A DNA stretch of 64,000 nt from DAHVFK01 sp035310985 (GCA_035310985.1 DATGDH010000037.1:59959-123958); one strand, 5' to 3'; counted from the first letter of the stretch, positions 34,327 through 42,796 are shown. A program made the numbers and translations. The notes: generated by a model from the letters alone, not told the origin.

Positions 34327-35187
34327 CTAAATGATCGCGTCCGGGACGACGATCTGCGAATCGTCCCGGTTGCCCCATTCTCCCCACGATGAGACATAGT
34401 TCCGGACGCGCGGATAACCCAGCGACTTGAGCGCGAGAAACGTATTGGCCGAGCGGTAGCCGCCCTGGCACAGCGGGATGACGGTCTTGTCCGGCGTCAC
34501 GCCCTTCGAGGCGTAGAGCGCCCGGGTTTCCTCTGCGGGCCGGAGCGCGCCGTGCTCGTCCAGGTGCTCGCGCCAGAAGAGGTGCACGGCGCCCGGAATG
34601 GTTCCCGCGCGCCGCGCGCGCCTTTCCGTGCCGCGGTACTCGGACTCGCGTCGCACATCGACGATGACCGACTGCGCGTCGCCGATGGCGCGATGAACGT
34701 CGAACCGTGTCGCCAGCAATTCCAGGTTGGGCGCGCCCTTGTACGGCGGAGCCGCCGGCGGCGCCTTCGCGGGATCCGGCGGCGGCGGCGCTTCCTTCAA
34801 CCGCACCAGCGTCCCGCCGGCCGCAGTCCAGCCCCGCGTCCCGCCGTCGAGGATCCTGACCTCCGGGTGCCCGAGCACGGCGAGCAGCCAGAGCGCGCGC
34901 GCCGCCCGCTCGCCGGTCTCGTGATCGTAGACCACGACCGGTTTGTCCTGCGACACGCCGCGCGCGCCGAACAGCGTGCGGAAGATCGCGAGGAACGCGT
35001 TCAGCGGAGCCTCCGACGAGTCGTTCAGGCTGACTCCGTAGAGATCGAGGTGCCTGCTTCCCTCGACGTGGCCGAGCGAGAAATCCTCCGCCGGCCGCAC
35101 GTCGAGCAGCGTGACTTGCCCCAGGCGCGCGGCGAGCGTGCGCGCGTCGATCAGATACCTGCGGTCCGGAAAATTCTCGATCGGCAT
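34327..35187 (-). CDS. Tandem-domain rhodanese (sulfurtransferase)
   Basis: 286 aa, two rhodanese domains. The C-terminal domain carries the active Cys in P-L-C-Q-G-G-Y-R-S near residue 247. The N-terminal domain has Asp in the matching loop (V-Y-D-H-E-T-G-E) and is inactive, as in classical thiosulfate sulfurtransferases. A Pro-rich linker (P-P-P-P-D-P-A-K) separates them. The ATG with GAGG upstream is preferred to a start 30 codons earlier. Divergent from mbfA across 98 nt. The sulfur donor and acceptor are not known. Confidence 0.88.
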   Translation of the reverse strand: MPIENFPDRRYLIDARTLAARLGQVTLLDVRPAEDFSLGHVEGSRHLDLYGVSLNDSSEAPLNAFLAIFRTLFGARGVSQDKPVVVYDHETGERAARALWLLAVLGHPEVRILDGGTRGWTAAGGTLVRLKEAPPPPDPAKAPPAAPPYKGAPNLELLATRFDVHRAIGDAQSVIVDVRRESEYRGTERRARRAGTIPGAVHLFWREHLDEHGALRPAEETRALYASKGVTPDKTVIPLCQGGYRSANTFLALKSLGYPRVRNYVSSWGEWGNRDDSQIVVPDAII

Positions 35188-35250
35188 CGAAGGCTCCTCT
35201 GGTGCGCGGAATTGCCAGTCCGCGAATTCGCCCGGCTCGAGTCCTTTTCG

Positions 35251-35268
35251 CGAATAATAGGCGATATT
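35251..35268. promoter_or_regulatory. Inverted repeat GAATA-N8-TATTC upstream of mbfA
   Basis: The dyad lies 17 nt before the mbfA start in the divergent spacer, in a locally AT-rich stretch. An iron- or metal-responsive operator is a guess from position only. Confidence 0.3.
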
Positions 35269-35285
35269 CACCTTCACTGACGCCG

Positions 35286-36344
35286 ATGGACCAGAACTCC
35301 TCCGCCGCCGAGTCCCTCAACGGGGAGCTCACGTCGGCGTACCTCTACCGCGTGATCGCGCAGCACGAGCAGGAGCCGCGCCGCAGGCGCCTGTTCGAGG
35401 AGCTGGCGCGCGACGCCGAATCGCAGGCCGAGCACTGGCGCGGCCTGCTTGCGCGGGCGGGCTCGCCCGCCGCGCCTTTTGCGCCTTCGCCGCGCGCGCG
35501 GCTCATCGCGCTGCTCGTGCGCGCCTTCGGCGCGGAGCGCCTGACGCACGCGCTCACCGCGATGAAGGTGCGCGGCATGTCGGTCTACCGCGGCGGCGCG
35601 CCGCGCGGCGTCGGCGCGCTGCCCTCGGAGCACGACGAGGTCGGCGAGCGCCACCAGCCCGGCTCTCAGGCCGGCGCAGCGGGCGGCCTGCGCGCCGCGG
35701 TGTTCGGCGTGAACGACGGACTGGTGTCGAACGCAAGCCTGATCCTCGGCGTCGCCGGCGCGGGCAGCGGCAACGCGACGATCCTGCTCGCGGGGGTCGC
35801 CGGCCTGCTCGCGGGCGCCTTCTCGATGGCCGCGGGCGAGTACGTCTCGATGCGCTCGCAGCGCGAGATGTACGAGCACCAGATCGCGCTCGAGAAGGCG
35901 GAGCTCGCAGCCTATCCCGAGGAAGAGGCCGAGGAGCTGGCGCTCATCTTCGAGGCGCGCGGAATGCCGGCTGGCGAGGCGCGCGTGCACGCGGCGCGCC
36001 TGATCGCCGACCCGCGCCAGGCGCTCGAGACGCTCACGCGCGAGGAGCTTGGACTGAACCCGGGCGAGCTCGGCTCGCCCTGGGGCGCCGCGATCTATTC
36101 GTTCGTGTCGTTCGCGCTCGGCAGCGCGCTGCCGCTCCTGCCGTACGTGTTCTGGCGCGGGCCGCATGCGCTCGGCGCGGCGATCGGCCTGTCGGCGTTC
36201 GCCCTGTTCCTCGTCGGCGCGGCGACGAGCCTGTTCACCGGGCGCTCCGCCGCCGCCGGCGGGCTGCGCATGCTGGCGATCGGCGCCGCCGCGGGCGCGG
36301 TTACCTACGCGATCGGCGCCGCGCTCGGCGTGTCGCTCGGCTAG
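35286..36344 (+). CDS. mbfA: MbfA-like protein: ferritin-like domain fused to VIT1/CCC1 iron/manganese transporter
   Basis: 352 aa. Residues about 5-95 form a ferritin-like (erythrin) domain with Glu/His ligands (L-N-G-E-L-T-S-A-Y, A-E-S-Q-A-E-H-W). From about 140 the VIT1/CCC1 transporter follows: G-V-N-D-G-L-V-S-N-A-S-L, the M-A-A-G-E-Y-V-S metal-site helix, a cytosolic Glu-rich loop (E-E-E-A-E-E-L-A) and three further membrane helices. In rhizobia MbfA exports iron and protects against iron and peroxide stress under Irr. The divergent upstream spacer contains GAATA-N8-TATTC at 35251-35268 as a possible operator. Convergent with slyD. Confidence 0.88.
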   Translation: MDQNSSAAESLNGELTSAYLYRVIAQHEQEPRRRRLFEELARDAESQAEHWRGLLARAGSPAAPFAPSPRARLIALLVRAFGAERLTHALTAMKVRGMSVYRGGAPRGVGALPSEHDEVGERHQPGSQAGAAGGLRAAVFGVNDGLVSNASLILGVAGAGSGNATILLAGVAGLLAGAFSMAAGEYVSMRSQREMYEHQIALEKAELAAYPEEEAEELALIFEARGMPAGEARVHAARLIADPRQALETLTREELGLNPGELGSPWGAAIYSFVSFALGSALPLLPYVFWRGPHALGAAIGLSAFALFLVGAATSLFTGRSAAAGGLRMLAIGAAAGAVTYAIGAALGVSLG

Positions 36345-36348
36345 CCGC

Positions 36349-36837
36349 TCAGTTAGCCGCTCGGCGCGCCCGCGCGCCCGTCTGCGGCGCGCCGCGCGCG
36401 AGCTCTTCCGCGCTCGCCGAGCGCACCGCGAGCACGCGGCAGGCGAAGTTCAGCGCCATGCCGGCGAGCGGATGGTTGGCGTCCAGCACCACCATCTCGT
36501 CGGCTAGGTCGGTGACCGTGTACAGCCGCGGCTCGCCGTCGTCGAACGCGTCCTCGACCTGCATGCCGATCCCCAGCCCCTCGCCGTAGCGGCCGCGCGG
36601 CTCGACGCGCAGCAGCACCGGGTCGTATTCGCCGAAGGCCTGCTCGGGCTCGAGGTGCACGCGCACTACGTCGCCCGCGCTCTTGCCTTCGAGCGCGCGC
36701 TCGAGCGCGTCGAGCAGGCCGCCGTAGCCGCCGTGCAGGTAGACGAACGGCTCCTCGCCCGCCTGCAGCAGCGCGCCCTGCGCGTCGTACAGGTCGACTG
36801 CCAGCTCGACCACCGTATTCTCGGCGACCACCGCCAA
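36349..36837 (-). CDS. SlyD-type FKBP peptidyl-prolyl isomerase
   Basis: 162 aa. The FKBP core (P-F-V-Y-L-H-G-G-Y near 29-37, L-E-R-A-L-E-G) is split by the SlyD insert-in-flap domain (about 70-125), then returns at D-A-N-H-P-L-A-G-M-A-L-N-F. It isomerises Xaa-Pro bonds and has chaperone activity. The His-rich metal-binding tail of E. coli SlyD is absent. A TTG start is chosen because GAAGG lies 7 nt upstream, at the end of the peroxiredoxin gene whose stop is 2 nt earlier; a GTG two codons later is an alternative. Confidence 0.88.
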   Translation of the reverse strand: MAVVAENTVVELAVDLYDAQGALLQAGEEPFVYLHGGYGGLLDALERALEGKSAGDVVRVHLEPEQAFGEYDPVLLRVEPRGRYGEGLGIGMQVEDAFDDGEPRLYTVTDLADEMVVLDANHPLAGMALNFACRVLAVRSASAEELARGAPQTGARARRAAN

Positions 36838-36839
36838 GT

Positions 36840-37310
36840 TCAGGCCTTCAGCTTGCGCACCACTTCGAACACGTCGAGCGCGTGGCCGCGCGGGTTCACG
36901 CCGTAGGCGGCGTAGCGGATCACGCCCTTCTTGTCGATCACGAAGGTCGAGCGCACCAGGCACTCGCGCAGCACGCCCTCGTTCTCCTTCTGCTGCAGCA
37001 CGCCGTAGCGGCGGCACACGTCGCCGTCGAGGTCCGACAGCAGCCCGACCGAAACCCCGTGCTTGTCGCGGAAGCTCGCGTGCGTCAGGCAGTCGTCGCG
37101 CGACACGCCGAGCACCACGCAATCGTGCTTGTTGAACTGGTCTTCGTGGTCGGAGAAATCCACCGCCTGCATCGTGCAGCCCGGCGTGCCGTCGCGCGGA
37201 TAAAAATAAAGCACGACGTGCTTCCGGCCCTTGTAGTCCGACAGGCTGATGCTCTGCATGTCGGCGTCGGGCAGGGAGAACGTTGGCGCGGGCTGTCCGG
37301 TCTGCAACAT
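36840..37310 (-). CDS. bcp: Thioredoxin-dependent peroxiredoxin, BCP/PrxQ type
   Basis: 156 aa. The peroxidatic Cys is in F-Y-P-R-D-G-T-P-G-C-T-M-Q near residue 45; the BCP resolving Cys five residues later is missing (A-V-D-F-S), so resolution must use another cysteine such as those in D-D-C-L-T or V-C-R-R-Y, or a partner thiol. It reduces hydroperoxides in the cytoplasm. TAGAAT lies nine nt before the ATG. slyD follows immediately and is probably cotranscribed. Confidence 0.9.
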   Translation of the reverse strand: MLQTGQPAPTFSLPDADMQSISLSDYKGRKHVVLYFYPRDGTPGCTMQAVDFSDHEDQFNKHDCVVLGVSRDDCLTHASFRDKHGVSVGLLSDLDGDVCRRYGVLQQKENEGVLRECLVRSTFVIDKKGVIRYAAYGVNPRGHALDVFEVVRKLKA

Positions 37311-37319
37311 GTCGCGCCG

Positions 37320-37325
37320 ATTCTA
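37320..37325 (-). promoter_or_regulatory. -10 box nine bases before the peroxiredoxin start
   Basis: TAGAAT on the minus strand, followed by 9 nt and the ATG; this would leave at most a few leader bases. No clear -35 partner. Confidence 0.45.
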
Positions 37326-37394
37326 AAGCATCGTGTCGGCGCCATGGCAAGTATCCCGGCGACCGGCGCCGCGCTCGAGCGCGCCGCGCGCACA

Positions 37395-37400
37395 TATAAT
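37395..37400 (+). promoter_or_regulatory. -10 box six bases before the RoxA/YcfD start
   Basis: A perfect TATAAT followed by CGCGCG and the ATG. The predicted transcription start falls on or beside the start codon, so the mRNA would be leaderless. No ribosome site is present and no good -35 is seen. Confidence 0.55.
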
Positions 37401-37406
37401 CGCGCG

Positions 37407-38534
37407 ATGGGCGACCGACTGCTCGGCGGGCTGGCGCCGGCTGCCTTTCTGCGGCGTCATTGGCAGAAGCGCCCGCTTCTGGTGCGCGGCGCGCTGCCGG
37501 GCTTTCGCGGCGCGGCGAGCGCAGGCGCGCTCGCCGCGCTCGCCGCACGCGCGGACGTCGAGTCGCGCCTGGTCGAGCGGCGCCGCGGGCGCTGGCGGGT
37601 CACCGAGGGACCGCTGCCGCGCGCGCGTCTGCGCGCCCTGCCGCCGCGCGACTGGACCTTGCTGGTGAGCGGGCTGAACCTGCACGTGCCGGCCGCCGAG
37701 CGTCTGCTGCGCCGCTTCGGCTTCCTGCCTTACGCACGCCTGGACGACGTGATGGTGAGCTACGCCGCACCGGGCGGCGGGGTCGGTCCGCATTACGACT
37801 CCTACGACGTGTTCCTGCTGCAGGGGCCCGGACGGCGCCTCTGGCGCCTGGCGCGCCCGCGTTCCTTCGCCGAAGTGCAGGGCGCGCCGCTCAGGCTGAT
37901 CGAGGGCTTCACGGCCGAGGAGGAGCTGCTAATCGAGCCGGGCGACCTGCTCTACCTGCCGCCGGGCTGGGGGCACGACGGCGTGGCGCTCGACGAATGC
38001 TTCACCTACTCGATCGGCTTTCGCGCGCCGCGCGGCGCCGAGCTCGGCGCGTCGTTCCTCGACTGGCTGCACGAGCGCGGCCTGCCCGAGCTCGCCTACC
38101 GCGACCCCGGCCTGCGTCCGACGGCTAAGCCTGGACGCATCCCCTCCCCGCTGCTCGAGCATGCGCGGCGGCTGCTCGCCCGCATCCGCTGGTCCGGGCA
38201 CGACGTCGACGAGTTCCTCGGCACCTACCTGAGCACGCCAAAGCCGCAGCTCGTATTCGCCCCGCCGCGGCGAGCGCTCGCGCGCGCGGCCTTCGGCCGG
38301 AGCCTCGCGCGCGCCGAGGTCGCGCTCGACGCCCGCACGCAGCTGCTCTACCACGGCACGGGCTTCTTCGTGAACGGCGAATCGCTGCAGGCGAGCGCGC
38401 GCCAGCGCGCCGCGCTCGCTGCGCTCGCCGACTCGCGCCGCGCCGCCGGCCGGGGCCTTGCCGCGGCAGGACTCGCCGATCTAATCTACGACTGGTACCG
38501 GTCGGGCTACCTGCATCTGGAGAAACGGCATTGA
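37407..38534 (+). CDS. roxA: RoxA/YcfD-type cupin dioxygenase (50S ribosomal protein L16 arginine hydroxylase)
   Basis: 375 aa JmjC-like Fe(II)/2-oxoglutarate oxygenase. Iron ligands appear in P-H-Y-D-S-Y-D-V-F (H-x-D near 130) and the distal His in G-W-G-H-D-G near 190; D-L-L-Y-L-P-P-G-W is conserved in ribosomal oxygenases. A C-terminal winged-helix region completes the family layout, and length matches YcfD (373). It hydroxylates an Arg of L16 in E. coli. The start lies 6 nt after a TATAAT. The next gene overlaps its stop (TTGA). Confidence 0.9.
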   Translation: MGDRLLGGLAPAAFLRRHWQKRPLLVRGALPGFRGAASAGALAALAARADVESRLVERRRGRWRVTEGPLPRARLRALPPRDWTLLVSGLNLHVPAAERLLRRFGFLPYARLDDVMVSYAAPGGGVGPHYDSYDVFLLQGPGRRLWRLARPRSFAEVQGAPLRLIEGFTAEEELLIEPGDLLYLPPGWGHDGVALDECFTYSIGFRAPRGAELGASFLDWLHERGLPELAYRDPGLRPTAKPGRIPSPLLEHARRLLARIRWSGHDVDEFLGTYLSTPKPQLVFAPPRRALARAAFGRSLARAEVALDARTQLLYHGTGFFVNGESLQASARQRAALAALADSRRAAGRGLAAAGLADLIYDWYRSGYLHLEKRH

Positions 38535-39025
38535 GCGACGCGCGCGCGCCGCGCTACGAGCGCTTCGACGACGAGGCGGCATTCCAGGCCGCGGTCGACC
38601 TGTTGCTCGCGCAGGACGGGCGCGAGCTGCGCCTGTTCGACCCGGACCTTTCCCGACTGCGCCTCGACTCGGCCGAGCGCATCGGGCGCATCGAGCGCTT
38701 CCTGCAAGCGAGCCGCACGCGCCGCCTGTACGTCGCGCTGCACGACACCGACTTCCTCACCAAGTACTGCGCGCGCATGATGGCGCTCGTCGCGCGCCAC
38801 TCGCATGCGGTGCAGATCCACCGCACCCAGGAAGAGGCGCGCAAGGCGCAGGACTCGTTCCTGGTGCTCGACGCGCTGCACTACGTGCGCCGGCCGTCGG
38901 CGCAGTTCTTCCGCGGCGCGCTCGGGCTGAACGACGAGAACGAGGCGTTTGCCATGCGCGGGCGCTTCGGCGAAATATGGACGGCGTCGTTTCCCGCGGT
39001 CGCTCCCACCACCCTCGGACTTTGA
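38531..39025 (+). CDS. Hypothetical protein downstream of roxA
   Basis: 164 aa from a TTG that overlaps the roxA stop, so translation is probably coupled. The sequence is soluble, with Y-E-R-F-D-D-E-A-A-F-Q-A-A near the N-terminus, L-F-D-P-D-L-S-R-L-R-L-D and a Q-I-H-R-T-x-E-E-A-R segment resembling phospholipase D-like or acyltransferase-like folds (the DUF7931 group, from memory). No function can be given. The D-P-D-L and H-x-x-x-E-E motifs are the best anchors for a profile search. Confidence 0.75.
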   Translation: MSDARAPRYERFDDEAAFQAAVDLLLAQDGRELRLFDPDLSRLRLDSAERIGRIERFLQASRTRRLYVALHDTDFLTKYCARMMALVARHSHAVQIHRTQEEARKAQDSFLVLDALHYVRRPSAQFFRGALGLNDENEAFAMRGRFGEIWTASFPAVAPTTLGL

Positions 39026-39104
39026 GCTAGAATGCGCCCCCGGCCGTCCCGTCGGCCGAGAACCTGACGTAATTGATCCACATTAAAACCCTGAAGGAAC
39101 GCAC

Positions 39105-39356
39105 ATGAACAAATCGTTGCTCATCGCTGCGGCCATGGCCGCCGCATTGGCCGCCTGCAGCAAGGAAGAACCCGCGCCCGCGCCGGCGCCCGCCCCGGCG
39201 GCCGCACCCGCGCAACCCGCTCCGGCGGCGGCTCCCGCCCCGGCGGCCCCGGCCGCACCCGCCGCGGAAGCGCCGAAGGAAGGCGCAGCCCCGGCGGCCG
39301 CGCCTGCCGCTCCGGCCGCGCCCGCGACCGAAGAGAAGAAAGAAGAGAAGAAGTAA
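39105..39356 (+). CDS. Small Ala/Pro-rich lipoprotein
   Basis: 83 aa. A lipoprotein signal with lipobox L-A-A-C places the lipidated Cys at residue 18. The mature part is a low-complexity Ala/Pro stretch with A-P-A-P-A-P repeats, ending in a Glu/Lys tail (E-E-K-K-E-E-K-K). Such proteins act as flexible spacers between membrane and cell wall in other bacteria, but nothing specific can be inferred here. GAAGGA precedes the ATG. TAGAAT at 39028-39033 is a possible -10. A shared terminator follows. Confidence 0.82.
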   Translation: MNKSLLIAAAMAAALAACSKEEPAPAPAPAPAAAPAQPAPAAAPAPAAPAAPAAEAPKEGAAPAAAPAAPAAPATEEKKEEKK

Positions 39357-39373
39357 GCGCGGTCCAGACCCGC

Positions 39374-39405
39374 AACGGCGGCGCGCCTCACCGCCCGCCG
39401 CCGTT
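39374..39405. terminator. Bidirectional hairpin terminator between lipoprotein and MBL genes
   Basis: A 10-bp stem (AACGGCGGCG with CGCCGCCGTT) and 12-nt loop, followed by TTT on the plus strand and by A's before it, sits between two convergent genes and can serve both. Confidence 0.8.
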
Positions 39406-39407
39406 TT

Positions 39408-40181
39408 TCATTCCAGCGCGCGCCAGCCGAAGCCGTCGTCCTGGGTTGCAAGCCCGACCCAGTGCTCGGCGCAGCCGAGCGCGCGCGCGAGCGCCGCGCG
39501 CGCGAGTACCGGCCGGTTATTCTGCTCGGACAGATGCGCGGCGAGCACGTGTTTCAGGCGCGAACGGTCGAGCACGGCCAGCAGCCGCTCGGACTGCGCG
39601 TTGGCGAGGTGCCCGAATGGCCCGCCGATGCGCTCCTTGAGCCACTTCGGATAGGACCCGCTCCACAGCATCTCGAAGTCGTGGTTGCACTCGAGCACCA
39701 GCGCATCGCAGCCCGAGAGCGTCTCCTCGACGTGGCGCGTCGGGGCTCCGAGGTCGGTGAGCACCCCCAGCCGGCGCGCGCCGTCCGACACCACGTACTG
39801 TACCGGCTCGCGCGCGTCATGCGGCACGGTGAACGGGCGCAGCTCGAGATCGCCGACGGCGAACCGCGTGCGCGCGTCGACGAGGCGCGTCGCGACCCCG
39901 GTCGGAGGAACGCCCGACTCCTCCAGCGCGCGCTGCGTGCCGCGCGTCATGCACAGCTCGAGTCCGTGCCGCGCCGCGAAGGCGAACGCACCTCTTGAGT
40001 GGTCGTCGTGCTCGTGGGTAAGGACGATGGCGGAAAGATCGCCGGGCGCGAGGCCGAGGCGCGCAAGCCGGCGCTCGGTCTCGCGCGGCGCGAGGCCGCA
40101 GTCTACGAGCAGGCGCGAGACGCCGGCCTCGACGACCAGGCAGTTGCCCTTGCTGCCGCTCGCGAGCGAGGCGAAGCGCAT
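39408..40181 (-). CDS. MBL-fold metallo-hydrolase, YycJ/WalJ-like
   Basis: 257 aa. Metal-binding H-E-H-D-D-H in L-T-H-E-H-D-D-H-S-R-G near 54-64; further His residues in V-P-H-D-A-R-E and A-A-H-L-S-E-Q-N-N. The opening F-A-S-L-A-S-G-S-K-G-N-C is typical of the YycJ/PhnP-like group, thought to be nucleases or phosphodiesterases. It is the last gene of the run starting at the amino-acid permease, 16 nt after bamC. The dapA-bamC-MBL order recurs in betaproteobacteria (from memory). Substrate is unknown. Confidence 0.88.
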   Translation of the reverse strand: MRFASLASGSKGNCLVVEAGVSRLLVDCGLAPRETERRLARLGLAPGDLSAIVLTHEHDDHSRGAFAFAARHGLELCMTRGTQRALEESGVPPTGVATRLVDARTRFAVGDLELRPFTVPHDAREPVQYVVSDGARRLGVLTDLGAPTRHVEETLSGCDALVLECNHDFEMLWSGSYPKWLKERIGGPFGHLANAQSERLLAVLDRSRLKHVLAAHLSEQNNRPVLARAALARALGCAEHWVGLATQDDGFGWRALE

Positions 40182-40197
40182 GCGCGCCGCGCCGCGC

Positions 40198-41310
40198 CTA
40201 TTTCAGCTGCTCGTGCAGCAAGGCAAGGATGCGATGCGCGGTGCTGGAGGTGTCGCGCTTGCCGTCCTTGTCGAGCACCTGGACCGTGCTGCTGTCCTTC
40301 TGGTCCTCGACCGCGACGCGGTACTGCTCGGCCTTGACGTTCGACGAGCTGCCGGAGAACAGCTTCGAGAAGAAGCCTTTCTCGTTGCTCTTCGCCCGCA
40401 TCTCCGCTTCCGGATCCGCATAGCGCACGTAATAGACGCCCTTGCTGCGGTCGCGGTCCTCGACCGTGAAGCCGACGCGGTCGAGCGCCAGCCCGACGCG
40501 CCGCCAGGCGCGGTCGAAGGGCTCGTACACGGCGAGCTGCTCGCTCCCGTCCGGGCCCTTCTTGAGCCCGGCGCGGTCGGTACCCGTCTGCACCGCGGCG
40601 ACCTGCTGCTTGGCGACCTGCTGGTCGGCACCCAGGCGCACCATCAGGCGACGCAGGAATTCTGCCTCCAGGCCGGGGTCGGGCGGGCGCGGCTGCCAGA
40701 CGGTGGAGCCGGTCGTGTCGTTGGAGAGGACTTCCTCCATGCCGCGATGGCTGATGTAGATCTCGGTGCCCTTGCCGTCGGCGGTGCGCTCCATGCGCGT
40801 GCGGAACTTGTCGCGCTGCGCGGTATCGTAGGTCTGCCCGAGATACTTGCTCAGCATGCCGCGGATCCCCATGCCCTGCGGTACGTTGGCGCGCTTTTCG
40901 GCCCAGTCGGTCTCCATGATCCCCGCCTCGGGCATCTCGGTCTTGATCAGGAAGCCGCTCTCCTGCCAGAAGTCCTTCACCGGTCCCCACAGCCTGTCCG
41001 GCGTCTCGTTCGAAACCACCAGCCAGCGCTCGCTTCCGTCGCGCGCCACGTGCATGTCGGCGACGTGCGGCAGCAAGCCGGTGTCGCCCACCTTCGCCTG
41101 CTGTACCTGCCCGGCCTGATAGCCAGACAGCGTGGTCGCCTTCTCGCTCTCCTCGGGCAGCACGTAGCGGTTGTCACCCTTGGGCGTGGTGAGGTCGGGC
41201 GGCACCTCGAGCTGCGGTATCGAGCCCGCGCTTTTGTACTCGGTGTCCGAGGTCGTGCCGCAGCCGGCGACGAACAGCGCCGCGAGCGCGGCGGCGGTCA
41301 GGCGACGCAT
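40198..41310 (-). CDS. bamC: Outer membrane assembly lipoprotein BamC (NlpB)
   Basis: 370 aa. Lipobox V-A-G-C puts the lipidated Cys at 17. An unstructured N-terminal segment with Y-K-S and I-P-x-L-E-V-P-P-D-L-T, known to contact BamD, precedes two helix-grip domains; the conserved W-x-V-V-S-N-E-T-P-D-R-L-W lies near 97-110. BamC belongs to the complex that folds outer membrane beta-barrels. The ATG overlaps the dapA stop as TGATG, mirroring the dapA-nlpB order of E. coli. Insert lengths differ from E. coli (344 aa). Confidence 0.9.
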   Translation of the reverse strand: MRRLTAAALAALFVAGCGTTSDTEYKSAGSIPQLEVPPDLTTPKGDNRYVLPEESEKATTLSGYQAGQVQQAKVGDTGLLPHVADMHVARDGSERWLVVSNETPDRLWGPVKDFWQESGFLIKTEMPEAGIMETDWAEKRANVPQGMGIRGMLSKYLGQTYDTAQRDKFRTRMERTADGKGTEIYISHRGMEEVLSNDTTGSTVWQPRPPDPGLEAEFLRRLMVRLGADQQVAKQQVAAVQTGTDRAGLKKGPDGSEQLAVYEPFDRAWRRVGLALDRVGFTVEDRDRSKGVYYVRYADPEAEMRAKSNEKGFFSKLFSGSSSNVKAEQYRVAVEDQKDSSTVQVLDKDGKRDTSSTAHRILALLHEQLK

Positions 41311-42218
41311 CAGGCGCGGCCCTCCACGACGCGCAGACCGGGCAGCGACACGCCCGCCTCGTGCAGCGCTTCGCGCAGCGCCTGGTGGTGCCTTTCCGAC
41401 AGCGGCGTCATGGGCAGGCGCAGCCCGGGCGCCATCATGCCCATCTCGGCGAGCGCCCATTTCACCGGAATCGGATTGGCCTCGAGGAACAGCCGCTGGT
41501 GCAGCGGCAGCAGCCGCAGGTTGATCTCGCGCGCCTTCTTGACGTCGCCGACGAGCGCAGCCGCGCACATCTGGTGCATCAGCTTCGGCGCCACGTTCGC
41601 GGTGACCGAGATCACGCCGTGCCCGCCGAGCAGAATGAGCGCGAGAGCCGTCGAGTCCTCGCCGCTGTAGATCGCGAAGTTGCGCGGCGCGCGCTTGACC
41701 AGGTCGGTGCCGCGCTCGATGTTCGCGGTGGCGTCCTTGATGCCGATGATGTTCGGTACCTGCGCGAGGCGCAGCACGGTGTCGTTTTGCAGGTCGGCCA
41801 CGGTACGGCCCGGCACGTTGTACAGGATCATCGGCAGGCCGACCTTCTCCGCAACGGTGCTGAAGTGCCGGTACATGCCTTCCTGGGTCGGCTTGTTGTA
41901 GTACGGCACCACCGACAGGCAGGCCGTAGCGCCCGCGCGCTTCGCCGACTCGGTCAGCTCGATCGCCTCCGCGGTCGAGTTGCCGCCGGTTCCGGCGATG
42001 ATCGGGATACGCCCCTTGGCGTGCTCGACCGCCAGGCGGATCAGCGCCTTGTGCTCGTCGAAGTCGACGGTGGGCGACTCGCCCGTCGTGCCGACGACGA
42101 CGATGCCGTCGGTCCCCTCGGCGACGTGCCAGTCGATCAGGCGCTTGAAGCTTTCCAGGTCGAGCCTGCCGTCCTCGTGCATCGGTGTGACGATCGCAAC
42201 CAGGCTTCCGGTGATCAT
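41310..42218 (-). CDS. dapA: 4-Hydroxy-tetrahydrodipicolinate synthase
   Basis: 302 aa TIM barrel. Thr44, Tyr133, Arg138 and the Schiff-base Lys161 (G-I-K-D-A-T) occupy the same numbers as in E. coli, which also supports the chosen start. It condenses pyruvate with aspartate semialdehyde, the first step toward lysine and meso-diaminopimelate. The ATG has GGAG nine nt upstream; the TTG three codons earlier abuts that site and is less likely. The ATG overlaps the methyltransferase stop (ATGA). Confidence 0.95.
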   Translation of the reverse strand: MITGSLVAIVTPMHEDGRLDLESFKRLIDWHVAEGTDGIVVVGTTGESPTVDFDEHKALIRLAVEHAKGRIPIIAGTGGNSTAEAIELTESAKRAGATACLSVVPYYNKPTQEGMYRHFSTVAEKVGLPMILYNVPGRTVADLQNDTVLRLAQVPNIIGIKDATANIERGTDLVKRAPRNFAIYSGEDSTALALILLGGHGVISVTANVAPKLMHQMCAAALVGDVKKAREINLRLLPLHQRLFLEANPIPVKWALAEMGMMAPGLRLPMTPLSERHHQALREALHEAGVSLPGLRVVEGRA

Positions 42219-42796
42219 GGTGTACAACTCCGTTGAGGTGCGAAATCGTGAAATTCTACCAGCGTGACCTCCACGGCGGACCCCTTGCGCGCGCAGAGGC
42301 GCTGCACGACCGCGGGCTTGGGGCGCATCACCGTTCCTTGCTCGAAGGCAATCACGGTGAGCGCGCCGCCGAAGGCTTCGATGAGCTCCCCCGGGCGCAG
42401 CAGGAAATCCGGGTTAGACGGCTTTCCGAAGCGCTCGTTCCCCGCCATGAACGTTTCGTAGACGAGCACCCCGCCGGGCGCCAGCGCGCCGATCAAATGC
42501 CTGAATAGGGGACGGTGCAAGTAGTTGGCGACCACGATCCCCTGGAAATGACGTCCGGCGAGCGGCCAGGGGCTGCCGTCTTCGAGGTCGGCACACACGG
42601 TCTCGACGCGCGCGGCGTCAGCGAGCGCGTCCAGCGCGGCGCGGTCGCGATCGAGCGCGGTCACCCGTTGTCCGCGCGCCGCAAGGTAGCGCGCGTGGCG
42701 TCCCTCGCCGCAGGCGAGGTCGAGCACTTCGCCCGCGGGCACGAGGCGCGACCAGCGCACGACCCAGTCCGAAGGGGGAAGCGCGGCGTGGGCCAT
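42215..42796 (-). CDS. Class I SAM-dependent methyltransferase
   Basis: 193 aa. SAM-binding motif I is V-L-D-L-A-C-G-E-G-R-H-A-R-Y near 25-38, followed by an acidic D-R-D and C-A-D-L-E-D. The short Rossmann fold resembles TehB/UbiE-like small-molecule methyltransferases, but the substrate is not predictable. It overlaps dapA (ATGA) and lies 7 nt after the dehydrogenase gene, so it is part of the same transcript. No family-specific C-terminal domain is present. Confidence 0.87.
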   Translation of the reverse strand: MAHAALPPSDWVVRWSRLVPAGEVLDLACGEGRHARYLAARGQRVTALDRDRAALDALADAARVETVCADLEDGSPWPLAGRHFQGIVVANYLHRPLFRHLIGALAPGGVLVYETFMAGNERFGKPSNPDFLLRPGELIEAFGGALTVIAFEQGTVMRPKPAVVQRLCARKGSAVEVTLVEFHDFAPQRSCTP

